From contig NC_133161.1 in NCBI RefSeq assembly GCF_040802235.1, positions 46,055,001 through 46,119,000 on the forward strand: DNA of 64,000 nucleotides. Direction: 5' to 3'. The notes under the pieces are model-generated. The model saw nothing but the letters and a program-made list of their open reading frames with translations. It was not told where the DNA came from and did no database searches. This document shows, piece by piece, positions 48,720 to 58,437 of the stretch; the stretch's first letter is position 1, and each line of letters opens with the position of its first letter. The position numbers were made by a program, and so were the translations under genes. The DNA comes from Manis javanica (Eukaryota > Chordata > Mammalia > Pholidota > Manidae).

Positions 48720-49090
48720 CAGTTAATACTAACCTTAGAACTTCCTCTGTGTCAGGTATGGTCCCAGGCAGTCTACATAAACTCATTTAAGCATCTCAAC
48801 CAAGGGAGGTGTATCCATTTTACACACAAGAAAAACTAAAGCAGAAAAAGATTAAGTTACTTGCCAGAGTCACACAGATATCAGCTGGTAGATGCAGGAG
48901 TCAACACCCGGACAGCCTCACTCCAGGGTCTATGCTCACAGCCGCTGTGCTAGACCCCCTTCTCCCACAAGTTGCCCAAAACTTTTAGGCCTCCTTTTCC
49001 TCATTAGTAAGATGGAGATAAAACAACTTACCGAAGTCACAGGGATGTTATAAGACTCAGATGAGAAAATGCACGTGAAAACTCTTTATA
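48720..49090 (+). repeat. Two MIR elements
   Basis: 48720-48955 has 'agttacttgccagagtcaca' and 'cagatatcagctggtagatg'. 48985-49090 has 'tcctcattagtaagatggag' and 'tcacagggatgttataagac'. Confidence 0.7.
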
Positions 49091-49900
49091 GCCTGTAAAT
49101 TGCTCTTGGAATGTTTTTTTTTGTTTGCAAATGGCTTTTATTTAGAGATGGTGGGGCTTTTCTATTATTAGTATTAATGGGAAAAAGTTGTCATTTGATG
49201 TCATCGGAGGCAAAATTTATGACCTGCCTCTGCTCTGAATGCTTCTTCATGCTTAGGTAAATCACCATGTAGATAAATTGCTTAATCATCCTGGACCTCA
49301 GTAGGCTCCTGAACTATAAAATACTATATAGTCAGTTTTTCTGAGGAGCTCTTCGTAAAGGAAGCTGAGCAATGGTGTGGCAGCTAGAGAGAACTATGGG
49401 GTCAAGAAGGGTCTTTAAGAGGATAAGAGATAAAGTGTTTGCTCAATGTTATGATCCATCAGTGGAGGGGAAAGTAAAGTTGACTGGGGTGGGGGCAACT
49501 ATTTCAAGAGCACTTTGTTTAAGTAGGTGAGAGGCACAGAATCTGGCACATAGAGGGAAGCATTGGTGCTTGCTTCAGAGCACCAAAGTTTATCCTTATT
49601 CACAAGTGGGAAGTCGAGTTAAATAGATCTCAGTAGGTTGGTAGATGTCATGGAAGTGATGACAGTGGAAGTGATACTGGAAATTTCAGGAAAATGATCA
49701 TTTTAAAGATCAAAAATAAATCAATATACACTCTATGGAAATTTAAATTGAAGCAACATTTCTTTACCTGAAATGTTCTCATGCCAGGAAAGTGTCATCA
49801 TTTTTTTTTATGTTTCTGTGTTTTTTATTGAATACACACTCATCTAGCTAGTTACTGAAATTTTAAATAAAATTTATGAGATTTTCCCTCAAGGTCACGC
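49091..49900. other. Intronic DNA, little recognised
   Basis: A MIR fragment is likely at 49225-49325 ('attgcttaatcatcctggac'). The remainder shows nothing I recognise. Confidence 0.4.
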
Positions 49901-50079
49901 TTTTTTTTTTTTTTTTTTTTTAAGAGGGCATCTCCCATATTTATTGATCAAATGGTTGTTAACAACAATAAAATTCAGTATAGGGGGGACAACGCTCAAT
50001 GTACAATCATTAATCCATCTCAAGCCTAATTCTCGTCAGTCTCAAATATTCTGAAGCATAACAAACAAGTTCTTACATG

Positions 50080-50125
50080 GTGAACGAATTCTTACATAGT
50101 GAATAAATTCTTACATGGTGAACCG
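50080..50125 (-). repeat. Triplicated ~20-bp motif in the ERV 3' region
   Basis: 'ttcttacatggtgaac' occurs three times in tandem with small changes; the middle unit reads ttcttacatagtgaat. The related copy near 24605 has one unit only. Confidence 0.85.
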
Positions 50126-50518
50126 TACAAGAGCATTCATCACAGAAACTTTCGGTTTTGATCATGCATTATGACCTATAAACAATCAGGTCAAATATGA
50201 ATATTCATTTGATTTTTGTACTTGATTTATATGTTGATCCCACATTTCTCCTATTATTATTATTATTTTTATTTTTAATAAAATGCTGAAGTGGTAGGTA
50301 GATGCAAGATAAAGGTAGAAAACATAGTTTAGTGCTGTAAGAAGGCAAATGTAGATGATCAGATGATCAGGTGTGTGCCTATGGACTAAGTATTAATCCA
50401 GGATAGACAAGGGCAGCAAGACATCCACGGATGCAGAAGATTTCTCACAAAGCAGGGGGGTGAGGTTCTGAGCCTCACCTCTGTTGATCCCCAAATTCTC
50501 ACCTGATGGTCCCCCTGC

Positions 50519-50581
50519 GACTGTGCCTGTCTTAGGTTGTTCCTCCCTTGAGGAATCTTACCCGTCTCTGGCTAACCAGTC
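50519..50581 (-). promoter_or_regulatory. CTE-like RNA export element, copy 2
   Basis: The minus-strand 63-mer has the stems GACTG/CAGTC and GCC/GGC. The internal loop is AGACGGGTAAGA (50556-50567) opposite AACCTAAGACAGG (50526-50538), capped by a TTCCTC/GAGGAA hairpin with an AAGG loop. From memory, both loop strands match the NXF1-binding loop of the type D retrovirus CTE, including the GGG absent from copy 1. Type D CTEs have two such loops; I see one here. A further perfect 7-bp hairpin (ggtgagg/cctcacc) lies at 50460-50480. Confidence 0.6.
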
Positions 50582-51909
50582 ATCTTCCGGGGCCATACAG
50601 GGAAATGTAAAGTTGGTAAGTGAGAGAGAAGCCATATTGTTTGCAAAGGTTAGTTTTTTACTTCTTTGCAGATTTATGCCCTGTGGCTTCTATGCCCAGC
50701 ACTTGTCTCAAGGTATCTTTACCACCTGGAGGAATTATGATACTCGGTAAATTCGATATGAGGCACGAATTCTATTTAAGGGTTGTAATTAGGAAGGAAG
50801 AAGAAAAGCTATAGATGTAGCATATGAAGGAAACATGGGAGGATTGATTATTTCTTTGACATATCTTCTTGTATAGTACCTTAAGTATGTATAGGTTTTA
50901 AACTACTAACTAATTTGCACACACATATTAACATAATAGGAATACGGTGACATAAACAAAGCAAATCTATAATTACCATCCATCTCCAGTGAAGCCAAGA
51001 AAACCATTTAGGCACCCTAGGCATTTGTGAAAAATTTTCTATGATATGATGGGTATTGTCCAACTGTACTTGAACCATCAGACAAATTAAAGCAGCCCAT
51101 TTCTGGGATCTGTTCACATCCCATATGTTCTTTTAACCATAGATAGTCTATAGTCATGAGATTTTGGAGTGCTAAAACTTGCACCCCTCCCAACTCCTGG
51201 TTGAGTTCCAACAGTACAGATCCGGTCAAATTCGTTGTCTCACTGTATGCACATGCCAGCCTAGACATCTCCCTCCTCATTCCTATGGCAAGTCCAGGAG
51301 ATGGTGGGCTGGATGCAGCCACAACCGCAGCATCGTCCGGATCCCTGTGGAGGCTTTTTGATGATCATCCCCTGGCACAAGTCCTCCAGAGAGTGCTGAT
51401 GCCGGAAGCTCCTCCTCATATTGTATCTTAGTTCATTTTCTGGGTATCCAAGCTAGGCCTTGATCTTCTGCATAGAAACAAACAGACCCTTTGCCCACAC
51501 TTTGACATGCCCTCTATACCACTGTGCAGAACTCATTGGAGGTCAGCACACAGTAACTGCTTTTTTTTTTTTTTTTTTTTTAATTAAGAGAAAGGAATAT
51601 TATCAGAAAAGAGTACCTCCATAGCTGATCATCTGACACCCTTTAAGTGATCAACATTAAGGATATTTAAAGCATGCATTGATCTTTGATTTACCAATAG
51701 TTTTATCCTGTTAAGGAGTAATCCCCCTTTTCTTTCTTTCTTTCTTTTTTTTTTTTTTTTTAAATTTTTAATCTACACTTACATGAAGAATACTATGTTT
51801 ACTATGCTCTCCCCTATATCAGGTCCCCCCTAACAACCACATTACGGTTACTGTCCATCAGCTTAGCAAAATGTTGTAGAGTAACTACTTGTCCTCTCTG
51901 TGTTGTGCA

Positions 51910-52020
51910 GCCCACCCTCCCCTTTCTCCTTCCCCCCCATGCATGCTAATCTTAATACCCCCCTTCTTCTTCCCCCCCCTTATCCCTCCCGGCCCACCCA
52001 TCCTCCCCAGTTCCTTTCCC
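51910..52020 (-). other. G-rich polypurine tract of the L1 3'UTR
   Basis: The minus strand carries repeated runs of three to eight G (for example ggggggggaa, ggggggtatt and ggggagggtggg). Such G-quadruplex-capable tracts are a conserved feature of mammalian L1 3'UTRs. Confidence 0.8.
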
Positions 52021-52125
52021 TTTGGTACCTGTTAGTCCATTTTTGGGTTCTGTAATTCCACTGCTGTTTTTGTTCCTTCAGTTTTTCCTTTGTTCCTATA
52101 CTCCTCAGATGAGTGAAATCATTTG

Positions 52126-55100
52126 CTATTTCTCTTTCTCCGCTTGGCTTATTTCACTGAGCATAATACTCTCCAGCTCCATCCATGTTGCTGCAAATGG
52201 TTGGATTTTTCCACTTCTTATGGCTGAGTAGTATTCCATTGTGTATATGTACCACATCTTCTTTATCCATTCATCTACCGATGGACATTTAGGTTGCTTC
52301 CAATTCTTGGCTATTGTAAATAGTGCTGCGATAAACATAGGAGTGCATCTGTCTTTCTCAAACTTGATTGCTGCGTTCTTAGGGTAAATTCCTAGGAGTG
52401 GAGTGGAATTCCTGGGTCAAATGGTAGGTCTGTTTTGAGCATTTTGATGCACCTCCATACTGCTTTCCACAATGGTTGAACTAATTTACATTCCCACCAG
52501 CAGTGTAGGAGGGTTCCCCTTTCTCCACAGCCTCGCCAACATTTGTTGTTGTTTGTCTTTTGGATGGCAGCCATCCTTACTGGTGTGAGGTGATACCTCA
52601 TTGTAGTTTTAATTTGCATTTCTCTGATAATTAGCGATGTGGAGCATCTTTTCATGTGTCTCTTGGCCATCTGTATTTCTTTTTTGGAGAACTGTCTGTT
52701 CAGTTCCACTGCCCATTTTTTAATTGGGTTATTTGTTTTTTGTTTGTTGAGGCGTGTGAGCTCTTTATATATTCTAGACATCAAGCCTTTATCGGATCTG
52801 TCATTTTCAAATATATTCTCCCATACTGTAGGGTTCCTTTTTGTTCTATTGATGGTGTCTTTCGCTGTACAGAAGCTTTTCAGCTTAATGTAGTCCCACT
52901 TGCTCATTTTTGCTGTTGTTTTCCTTGCCCGGGGAGATATGTTCAAGAAGAGATCACTCATGTTTATGTCTAAGAGGTTTTTGCCTATGTTTTTTTCCAA
53001 GAGTTTAATGGTTTCATGACTTACATTAAGGTCTTTGATCCATTTTGAGTTTACCTTTGTATATGGGGTTAGACAATGGTCCAGTTTCATTCTCCTACAT
53101 GTAGCTGTCCAGTTTTGCCTGCACCATCTGTTGAAGAGACTGTCATTTTGCCATTGTATGTCCATGGCTCCTTTATCAAATATTAATTGACCATATATGT
53201 TTGGGTTAATTTCTGGGGTCTCTAATCTGTTCCACTGGTCTATGGCTCTGTTCTTGTGCCAGTAGCAAATTGTCTTGATTACTATGGCTTTGTAGTAGAG
53301 CTTGAAGCTGGGGAGTGAGAACCCCCCTACTTTATTCTTCTTTTTCAGGATTGCTTTGGCTATTCGGGATCTTTGGTGTTTCCATATGAATTTTTGAATT
53401 ATTTGTTCCAATTCATTGAAGAATGTTGCTGGTAATTTGAGAGGGATTGCATCAAATCTGTATATTGCTTTGGGCAGGATGGCCATTTTGACGATATTAA
53501 TTCTTCCTAGCCATGAGCATGGGATGAGTTTCCATTTATTAGTGTCCCCTTTAATTTCTCTTAAGAGTGACTTGTAGTTTTCAGAGTATAAGTCTTTCAC
53601 TTCTTTGGTTAGGTTTATTCCTAGGTATTTTATTCTTTTTGATGCAATGGTGAATGGAATTGTTTTCCTGATTTCTCTTTCTATTGATTCGTTGTTAGTG
53701 TATAGGAAAGCTACAGATTTCTGTGTGTTAATTTTGTATCCTGCAACTTTGCTGTATTCCGATATCAGTTCTAGTAGTTTTGGAGTGGAGTCTTTAGGGT
53801 TTTTTATGTACAGTATCATATCATCTGCAAATAGTGACAGTTTAACTTCTTCTTTACCAATCTGGATTCCTTGTATTTCTTTGTTTTGTCTGATTGCCGT
53901 GGCTAGGACCTCCAGTACTATGTTAAATAACAGTGGGGAGAGTGGGCATCCCTGTCTGGTTCCCGATCTCAGTGGAAATGCTTTCAGCTTCTCGCTGTTC
54001 AGTATAATGCTGGCTGTGGGTTTATCATATATGGCCTTTATTATGTTGAGGTACTTGCCCTCTATTCCCATTTTGCTGAGAGTTTTTATCATGAATGGAT
54101 GTTGAATTTTGTCAAATGCTTTTTCAGCATCTATGGAGATGATCATGTGGTTTTTGTCTTTCTTTTTGTTGATGTGGTGGATGATGTTGATGGATTTTCG
54201 AATGTTGTACCATCCTTGCATCCCTGGGATGAACCCCACTTGGTCATGGTGTATGATCCTTTTGATATACTGTTGAATTCTGTTTGCTAATATTTTATTG
54301 AGTATTTTTGCATCTACATTCATCAGGGATATTGGTCTTTAATTTTCTTTTTTGGTGGGGTCTTTTCCTGGTTTTGGTATTAGGGTGATGTTGGCTTTAT
54401 AGAATGAGTTTGGGAGTATTCCCTCTTCTTCTATTTTGTGGAACACTTTAAGGAGAATGGGTATTATGTCTTCTCTGTGTGTCTGATAAAATTCCGAGGT
54501 AAATCCGTCCGGCCCCGGGGTTTTGTTCTTGGGTAGTTTTTTGATTACTGTTTCAATTTCTTTGCTTGTAATTGGTTTGTTTAACTTTTGTGTTTCTTCC
54601 TTGGTCAGTCTTGGGAGGTTGTATTTTTCTAGGAAGTTGTCCATTTCTTCTAGGTTTTCCAGCTTGTTGGCATATAGGTTTTCATAGTAGTCTTTAATAA
54701 TTCTTTGTATTTCTGTGGAGTCTGTCGTGATTTTTCCATTCTCATTTCTGATTATGTTGATTTGTGTTGACTCTCTTTTTCTCTAAATAAGTTGGCCTAG
54801 AGGCTTATCTATTTTGTTTATTTTCTCAAAGAACCAGCTCTTGGTTTCGTTGATTTTTGCTATTGTTTTATTCTTCTCAATTTTGTTTATTTCTTCTCTG
54901 ATCTTTATTATGTCCCTCCTTCTGCTGACTTTAGGCCTCATTTGTTCTTCTTTTTCCAGTTTTAATAATTGTGATGTTAGACTATTCATTTGGGATTGTT
55001 CTTTCTTCTTCAAGTGTGCCTGGATTGCTATATACTTTCCTCTTAAGACTGCTTTCGCTGCATCCCACAGAAGTTGGGGCTTAGTGTTGTTGTTGTCATT

Positions 55101-55952
55101 TGTTTCTATATGTTCCTTGATCTCTATTTTGATTTGTTCATTGATCCATTGATTATTTAGTAGCATGTTGTTAAGCCTCCATGTGTTTGTGAGCCTTTTT
55201 GTTTTCTTTGTAGAATTTATTTCTACTTTCATACCTTTGTGGTCTGAAAAATTGGTTGGTAGAATTTCAATATTTTGGAATTTACTGAGGCTCTTCTTGT
55301 GAGCTAGTATGTGGTCTATTCTGGAGAATGTTCCATGTGCACTTGAGAAGAATGTATATCCTGTTGCTTTTGGATGTAGAGTTCTATAGATGTCTATTAG
55401 GTCCATCTGTTCTAGTGTGTTGTTCAGTGCCTGTGTGTCTTTACTTATTTTCTGCCCGGTGGATCTATCCTTTGGGGTGAGTGGTGTGTTGAAGTCTCCT
55501 ACAATGAATGCATTGCAGTCTATTTCCCTCTTTAGTTCTGTTAGTATTTGCTTCACATATGCTGGTGCTCCTTTATTGGGTGCATATATATTTAGAATGG
55601 TTATATCCTCTTGTTGGACTGAGCCCTTTATCATTATGTAGTATCCTTCTTTATCTCTTGTTACTTTCTTTGTTTTGAAGTCTATTTTGTCTGATATTAG
55701 TACTGCAACCCCTGCTTTCTTCTCACTGTTGTTTGCCTGAAATATGTTTTTCCATCCCTTGACTTTTAGTCTATGCTTATCTTTGGGTTTAAGGTGAGTT
55801 TCTTGTAAGCAGCATATAGATGGGTCTTGCTTTTTTATCCATTCTATTACTCTATGTCTTTTGATTGGTGCATTAAGGCCATTTACATTTAGGGTGACTA
55901 TTGAGAGATATGTACTTATTGCCATTGCAGGCTTTAGATTCGTGGTTACCAA
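52126..55952 (-). pseudogene. LINE-1 ORF2 (endonuclease-reverse transcriptase), broken by two stops and one frameshift
   Basis: ORF2p nicks target DNA and reverse transcribes L1 RNA on site. The N-terminal part (minus, from ATG 55952) has the AP-like endonuclease motifs TLNVNGLN, QETH, GDFNTPL, RIDHIL and SDH. The RT domain follows, with [14 protein letters not shown] and catalytic FADD. The C-terminal segment has a Cys/His cluster ([18 protein letters not shown]). Three lesions are visible: TAG at 54783-54785 after GQLI, TAA at 54339-54341 after DPTKKEN, and a 5-bp duplication (gagtg twice, 52396-52405) that ends the frame at 52392. The last about 70 codons continue in the shifted frame to 52126. 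All three long open segments share one frame, so the coding span corresponds to about 1,273 codons, the usual L1 length. Not functional as it stands. Confidence 0.93.
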
Positions 55953-56120
55953 AGGTTCAAGGTTAGCTTCTTTAGTATCTTACTGCCTAACTTAGCTCGC
56001 TTACTGAGCTGTTATATACACTGTCTGGAGATTCTTTTCTTCTCTCCCTTCTTATTCCTCCTCCTCCATTCTTCATATGTTGTGTGTTTTGTTCTGTGCT
56101 CTTTTTAGGGGTGCTCCCTT

Positions 56121-57044
56121 CTAGAGCAGTCCCTGTAGGATGCCCTGTAGAGGTGGTTTGTGGGAAGCAAATTCCCTCAGCTTTTGCTTGTCTGGGAATT
56201 GTTTAATCCCGCCATCATATTTAAATGATAGTCGTGCTGGATACAGTATCCTTGGTTCAAGGCCCTTCTGTTTCATTGCATTAAGTATATCATGCCATTC
56301 TCTTCTGGCCTGTAGGGTTTCTGTCGAGAAGTCTGATGTTAGCCTGATGGGTTTTCCTTTATAGGTGACCTTTTTCTCTCTAGCTGCCTTTAAAACTCTT
56401 TCCTTGTCCTTGATCCTTGCCATTTTAATTACTATGTGTCTTGGTGTTGTCCTCCTCGGATCCTTTCTGTTGGGAGTTCTGTGTAATTCCATGGTCTGTT
56501 CGATTATTTCCTCCCCCAGTTTGGGGAAGTTTTCAGCAATTATTTCTTCAAAGAGACTTTCTATCCCTTTTCCTCTTTCTTCCTCTTCTGGTATCCCTAT
56601 AATACGAATATTATTCCTTTTGTATTGGTCACATATTTCTCTTAGTGTTGTTTCATTCCTGGAGATCCTTTTATCTCTCTCTATGTCAGCTTCTATACGT
56701 TCCTGTTCTCTGGCTTCTATTCCTTCAATGGCCTCTTGCATCTTATCCATTCTGCTTATAAATCCTTCCAGGGATTGTTTCGCTTCTGTGATCTCCTTCC
56801 TGACCTCTGTGATCTCCTTCCGGACTTCATCCCACTGCTCTTGCATTTTTCTCTGCATCTCATCCCACTGCTCTTGCATTTTTCTCTGCATCTCATCCCA
56901 TTGCTCTTGCATTTTTCTCTGCATCTCTGTCAGCATGTTCATGATTTTTATTTTGAATTCTTTTTCAGGAGGACTAGTTAGGTCTGTCTCCCTCTCAGGT
57001 GTTGTCTCTGTGATCTTTGTCTGCCTGTAGTTTTGCCTTTTCAT
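56121..57044 (-). CDS. LINE-1 ORF1p, RNA-binding chaperone, 307 aa, intact
   Basis: ORF1p is a trimeric RNA-binding protein that coats L1 RNA and is needed for retrotransposition. The 307-residue frame starts at an ATG with A at -3. Residues about 40-140 form a coiled coil that contains three tandem 11-residue units (MQRKMQEQWDE, residues 41-73) followed by two 7-residue units (VRKEITE, 74-87). The RRM begins near NNIRIIGIPEE (about 145). The C-terminal domain contains PRHIVIKM, LTSDFS and ARREWHDIL before a basic end. It is slightly shorter than human ORF1p (338 aa). It lies 168 bp upstream of ORF2. No stop or frameshift is seen. Confidence 0.95.
   Translation of the reverse strand: MKRQNYRQTKITETTPERETDLTSPPEKEFKIKIMNMLTEMQRKMQEQWDEMQRKMQEQWDEMQRKMQEQWDEVRKEITEVRKEITEAKQSLEGFISRMDKMQEAIEGIEAREQERIEADIERDKRISRNETTLREICDQYKRNNIRIIGIPEEEERGKGIESLFEEIIAENFPKLGEEIIEQTMELHRTPNRKDPRRTTPRHIVIKMARIKDKERVLKAAREKKVTYKGKPIRLTSDFSTETLQARREWHDILNAMKQKGLEPRILYPARLSFKYDGGIKQFPDKQKLREFASHKPPLQGILQGLL
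56827..56925 (-). repeat. 33-bp x3 coding minisatellite in L1 ORF1
   Basis: Three consecutive 33-bp units (56827-56859, 56860-56892, 56893-56925). The first two are identical and the third differs at one base. Each encodes an 11-residue hendecad of the coiled coil. A 21-bp duplication (about 56783-56826) encoding VRKEITE follows. Confidence 0.95.
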
Positions 57045-58437
57045 GGTGATAGAGATAGTTTGCAGAGCTGGTACAAGTGACCGCTGGAAGAGCTTCCCTT
57101 CTTGTTGGTTTGTGGCCTTTTCCTGGGAGAATAGCGACCTCTAGTGGCTTGTGCTGGGCAGCTGTGCGCAGACAGGGCTTCTGCTTCCTGCCCAGTTGCT
57201 TTGGGGTTTATCTCCGCTGTTGCTGTGGGCTTGGCCTGGCTGGGGCTGTTCCTCCAAAATGGTGGAGCCCCGTTGGAGGGGGAGCGGCCGGGAGGCTATT
57301 TATCTCCGTAAGGGGCCTCTGTACTCCCTGCTGCCCAGGGGGTTAGAGTGCCCAGAGATCCCCAGATTCCCTGCCTCTGGTCTAAGTGACCTGTCCTGCC
57401 CCTTTAAGACTTCCAAAAAGCACTCTCCAAACCAAAACAACAACAGCAACAATGAGAGAGGGAACAGAAAGGAAAAAAAAAAGGAAAAAACACGCGATTT
57501 TTTTTTTTTTTTTTTGTCCTCAGGTGCCGGTCCCAGGCACCCGCTCACTGGTCCTGCTGCCCTGTCTCCCTAGCACCAGGGTCCCTGTCCTTTCAAGGCT
57601 TCCAAAAAGCACCCACACACCGGTCCCGCAGGGAAGGAACGCTCGATATTCTTTGTCCTCAGGCGCTGGTCCCAGGCACCCGCTCACCAGTCCCGCCACC
57701 CTGCCGCCCTAGCACCGGGGTCCCTGTCCCTTTAAGGCTTCCAAAAAGCACTCGCCAAAAAGAGAGAAAAAACGGGGAAAAACACGCGATTTCCTCCGTC
57801 CTCAGGTGCTGGTCTCAGGCACCCGCCCCCCGTTCCTGCAGGGAAAAACGTGGGATATTCTTTGTCCTCAGGCGCTGGTCCCAGGCACCCGCTCACCAGT
57901 CCCGCCACCCTCCCTCCCTAGCACTGGGGTTCCTGTCCCTTTAAGGCTTCCAAAAAGTGCTCGCCAAAAAGAGAAAAAAAAAGGGGAAAAACGCGCGATT
58001 TCCTCTGTCCTCAGGCGCCGGTCTCAGGCAACCGCCCGCCGGTCCCGCAGGGAGAAACGCGGGATATTCTTTGTCCTCAGGTGCCGGTCCCAGGCACCTG
58101 CTCACCGGTCCCGCCACCCTGCCTCCCTAGCAACGGGAACCCGTCCCTTTAAGGCTTCCAAAAAGCACTTGCCAAAAAAAAAACCGCACCAGTTTCTTTC
58201 CGCCCGCGGAGAGCCGGGGGGAGGGGCGCTCGGGTCCCTCCGGGCCAGGGCTTGTATCTTACCCCCTTCGCAAGGCGCTGGGTTCTTGCAGGTGTGGATG
58301 TGGTCTGGATGTTGTCCTGTGTCCTGTGGTCTCTATTTTAGGAAGATTTTTCTTTGGTATATTTTCATAGCTCTATGTGTTTTTGGGAGGAGATTTCCAC
58401 TGCTCTACTCACGCCGACATCCTGGCTCCGCCCCCCC
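57045..58437 (-). promoter_or_regulatory. LINE-1 5'UTR / internal promoter region
   Basis: CpG-rich sequence ahead of ORF1, about 1.39 kb. It contains 209-bp composite tandem units (57391-58200) and, at the extreme 5' end, a YY1-site-like segment altered at its core. The 222-codon open frame on the plus strand (57806-58474) and others here follow from the repeated GC-rich units and are not considered genes. Confidence 0.85.
57391..58200 (-). repeat. 209-bp composite tandem units in the L1 5'UTR
   Basis: The phrase 'tcctcagg(t/c)g(c/t)(t/c)ggt' (plus strand) recurs at 57517, 57656, 57799, 57865, 58008 and 58074. The spacings are 139, 143, 66, 143 and 66. A long unit (143) plus a short unit (66) gives a 209-bp period, present about three times, with a partial unit at the ORF1 side and a collapsed one at 57517-57655. 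Confidence 0.9.

Larger units (their letters stand above)
49901..51727 (-). mobile_element. Retroposed, internally deleted betaretrovirus-like ERV segment with A-tail
   Basis: On the minus strand the segment carries peptide similar to a retroviral integrase C-terminus (about 51450-51550, WYRGHVKVWAKG), then a transmembrane-envelope-like frame (51017-51322, with LQNLMTIDYL and a C..C pair). A tryptophan-rich hydrophobic anchor follows in a different frame (50881-51117), showing a frameshift. Next comes the non-coding region shared with 24598-25310, including a CTE-like element. The surface-envelope region between integrase and transmembrane parts is missing. The segment ends in AATAAA (49940-49945) about 18 bases before a 21-base A-tail (49901-49921 as T on plus). 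This is the form of a polyadenylated transcript reinserted by L1 machinery. A second A-run interrupts it at 51560-51581. No functional protein is encoded. Confidence 0.65.
51728..58437 (-). mobile_element. Full-length LINE-1, minus orientation, antisense to CPVL
   Basis: The element is about 6.7 kb. It has a 5'UTR (57045-58437) starting GGGGGGCGGAGCCAGG on the minus strand, ORF1 (56121-57044, intact), a 76-168 bp class inter-ORF spacer (here 168 bp), ORF2 (52126-55952, broken), a G-rich 3'UTR, and an A-tail with GAAA interruptions (51728-51761). It is the parent type of the truncated copies at 15.5 and 42.9 kb. I could not identify a target-site duplication, probably because the insertion adjoins other A-rich insertions. 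It lies in a CPVL intron in the antisense orientation, which is the tolerated one for intronic L1. Confidence 0.95.

Noticed and set aside
49797..49812. 'catcattttt' matching the right flank of the L1 at 58437 as a possible target-site duplication
   Set aside because: It lies about 90 bp away from the nearest A-tail and is low-complexity, so the match is likely chance.
50484..50814. Plus-strand open frames of 88 and 64 codons
   Set aside because: They run antisense through the ERV 3' non-coding region and the CTE-like element; no coding evidence.
56365..57030. 221-codon plus-strand open frame
   Set aside because: It lies wholly antisense to the intact L1 ORF1 and is a shadow of it.
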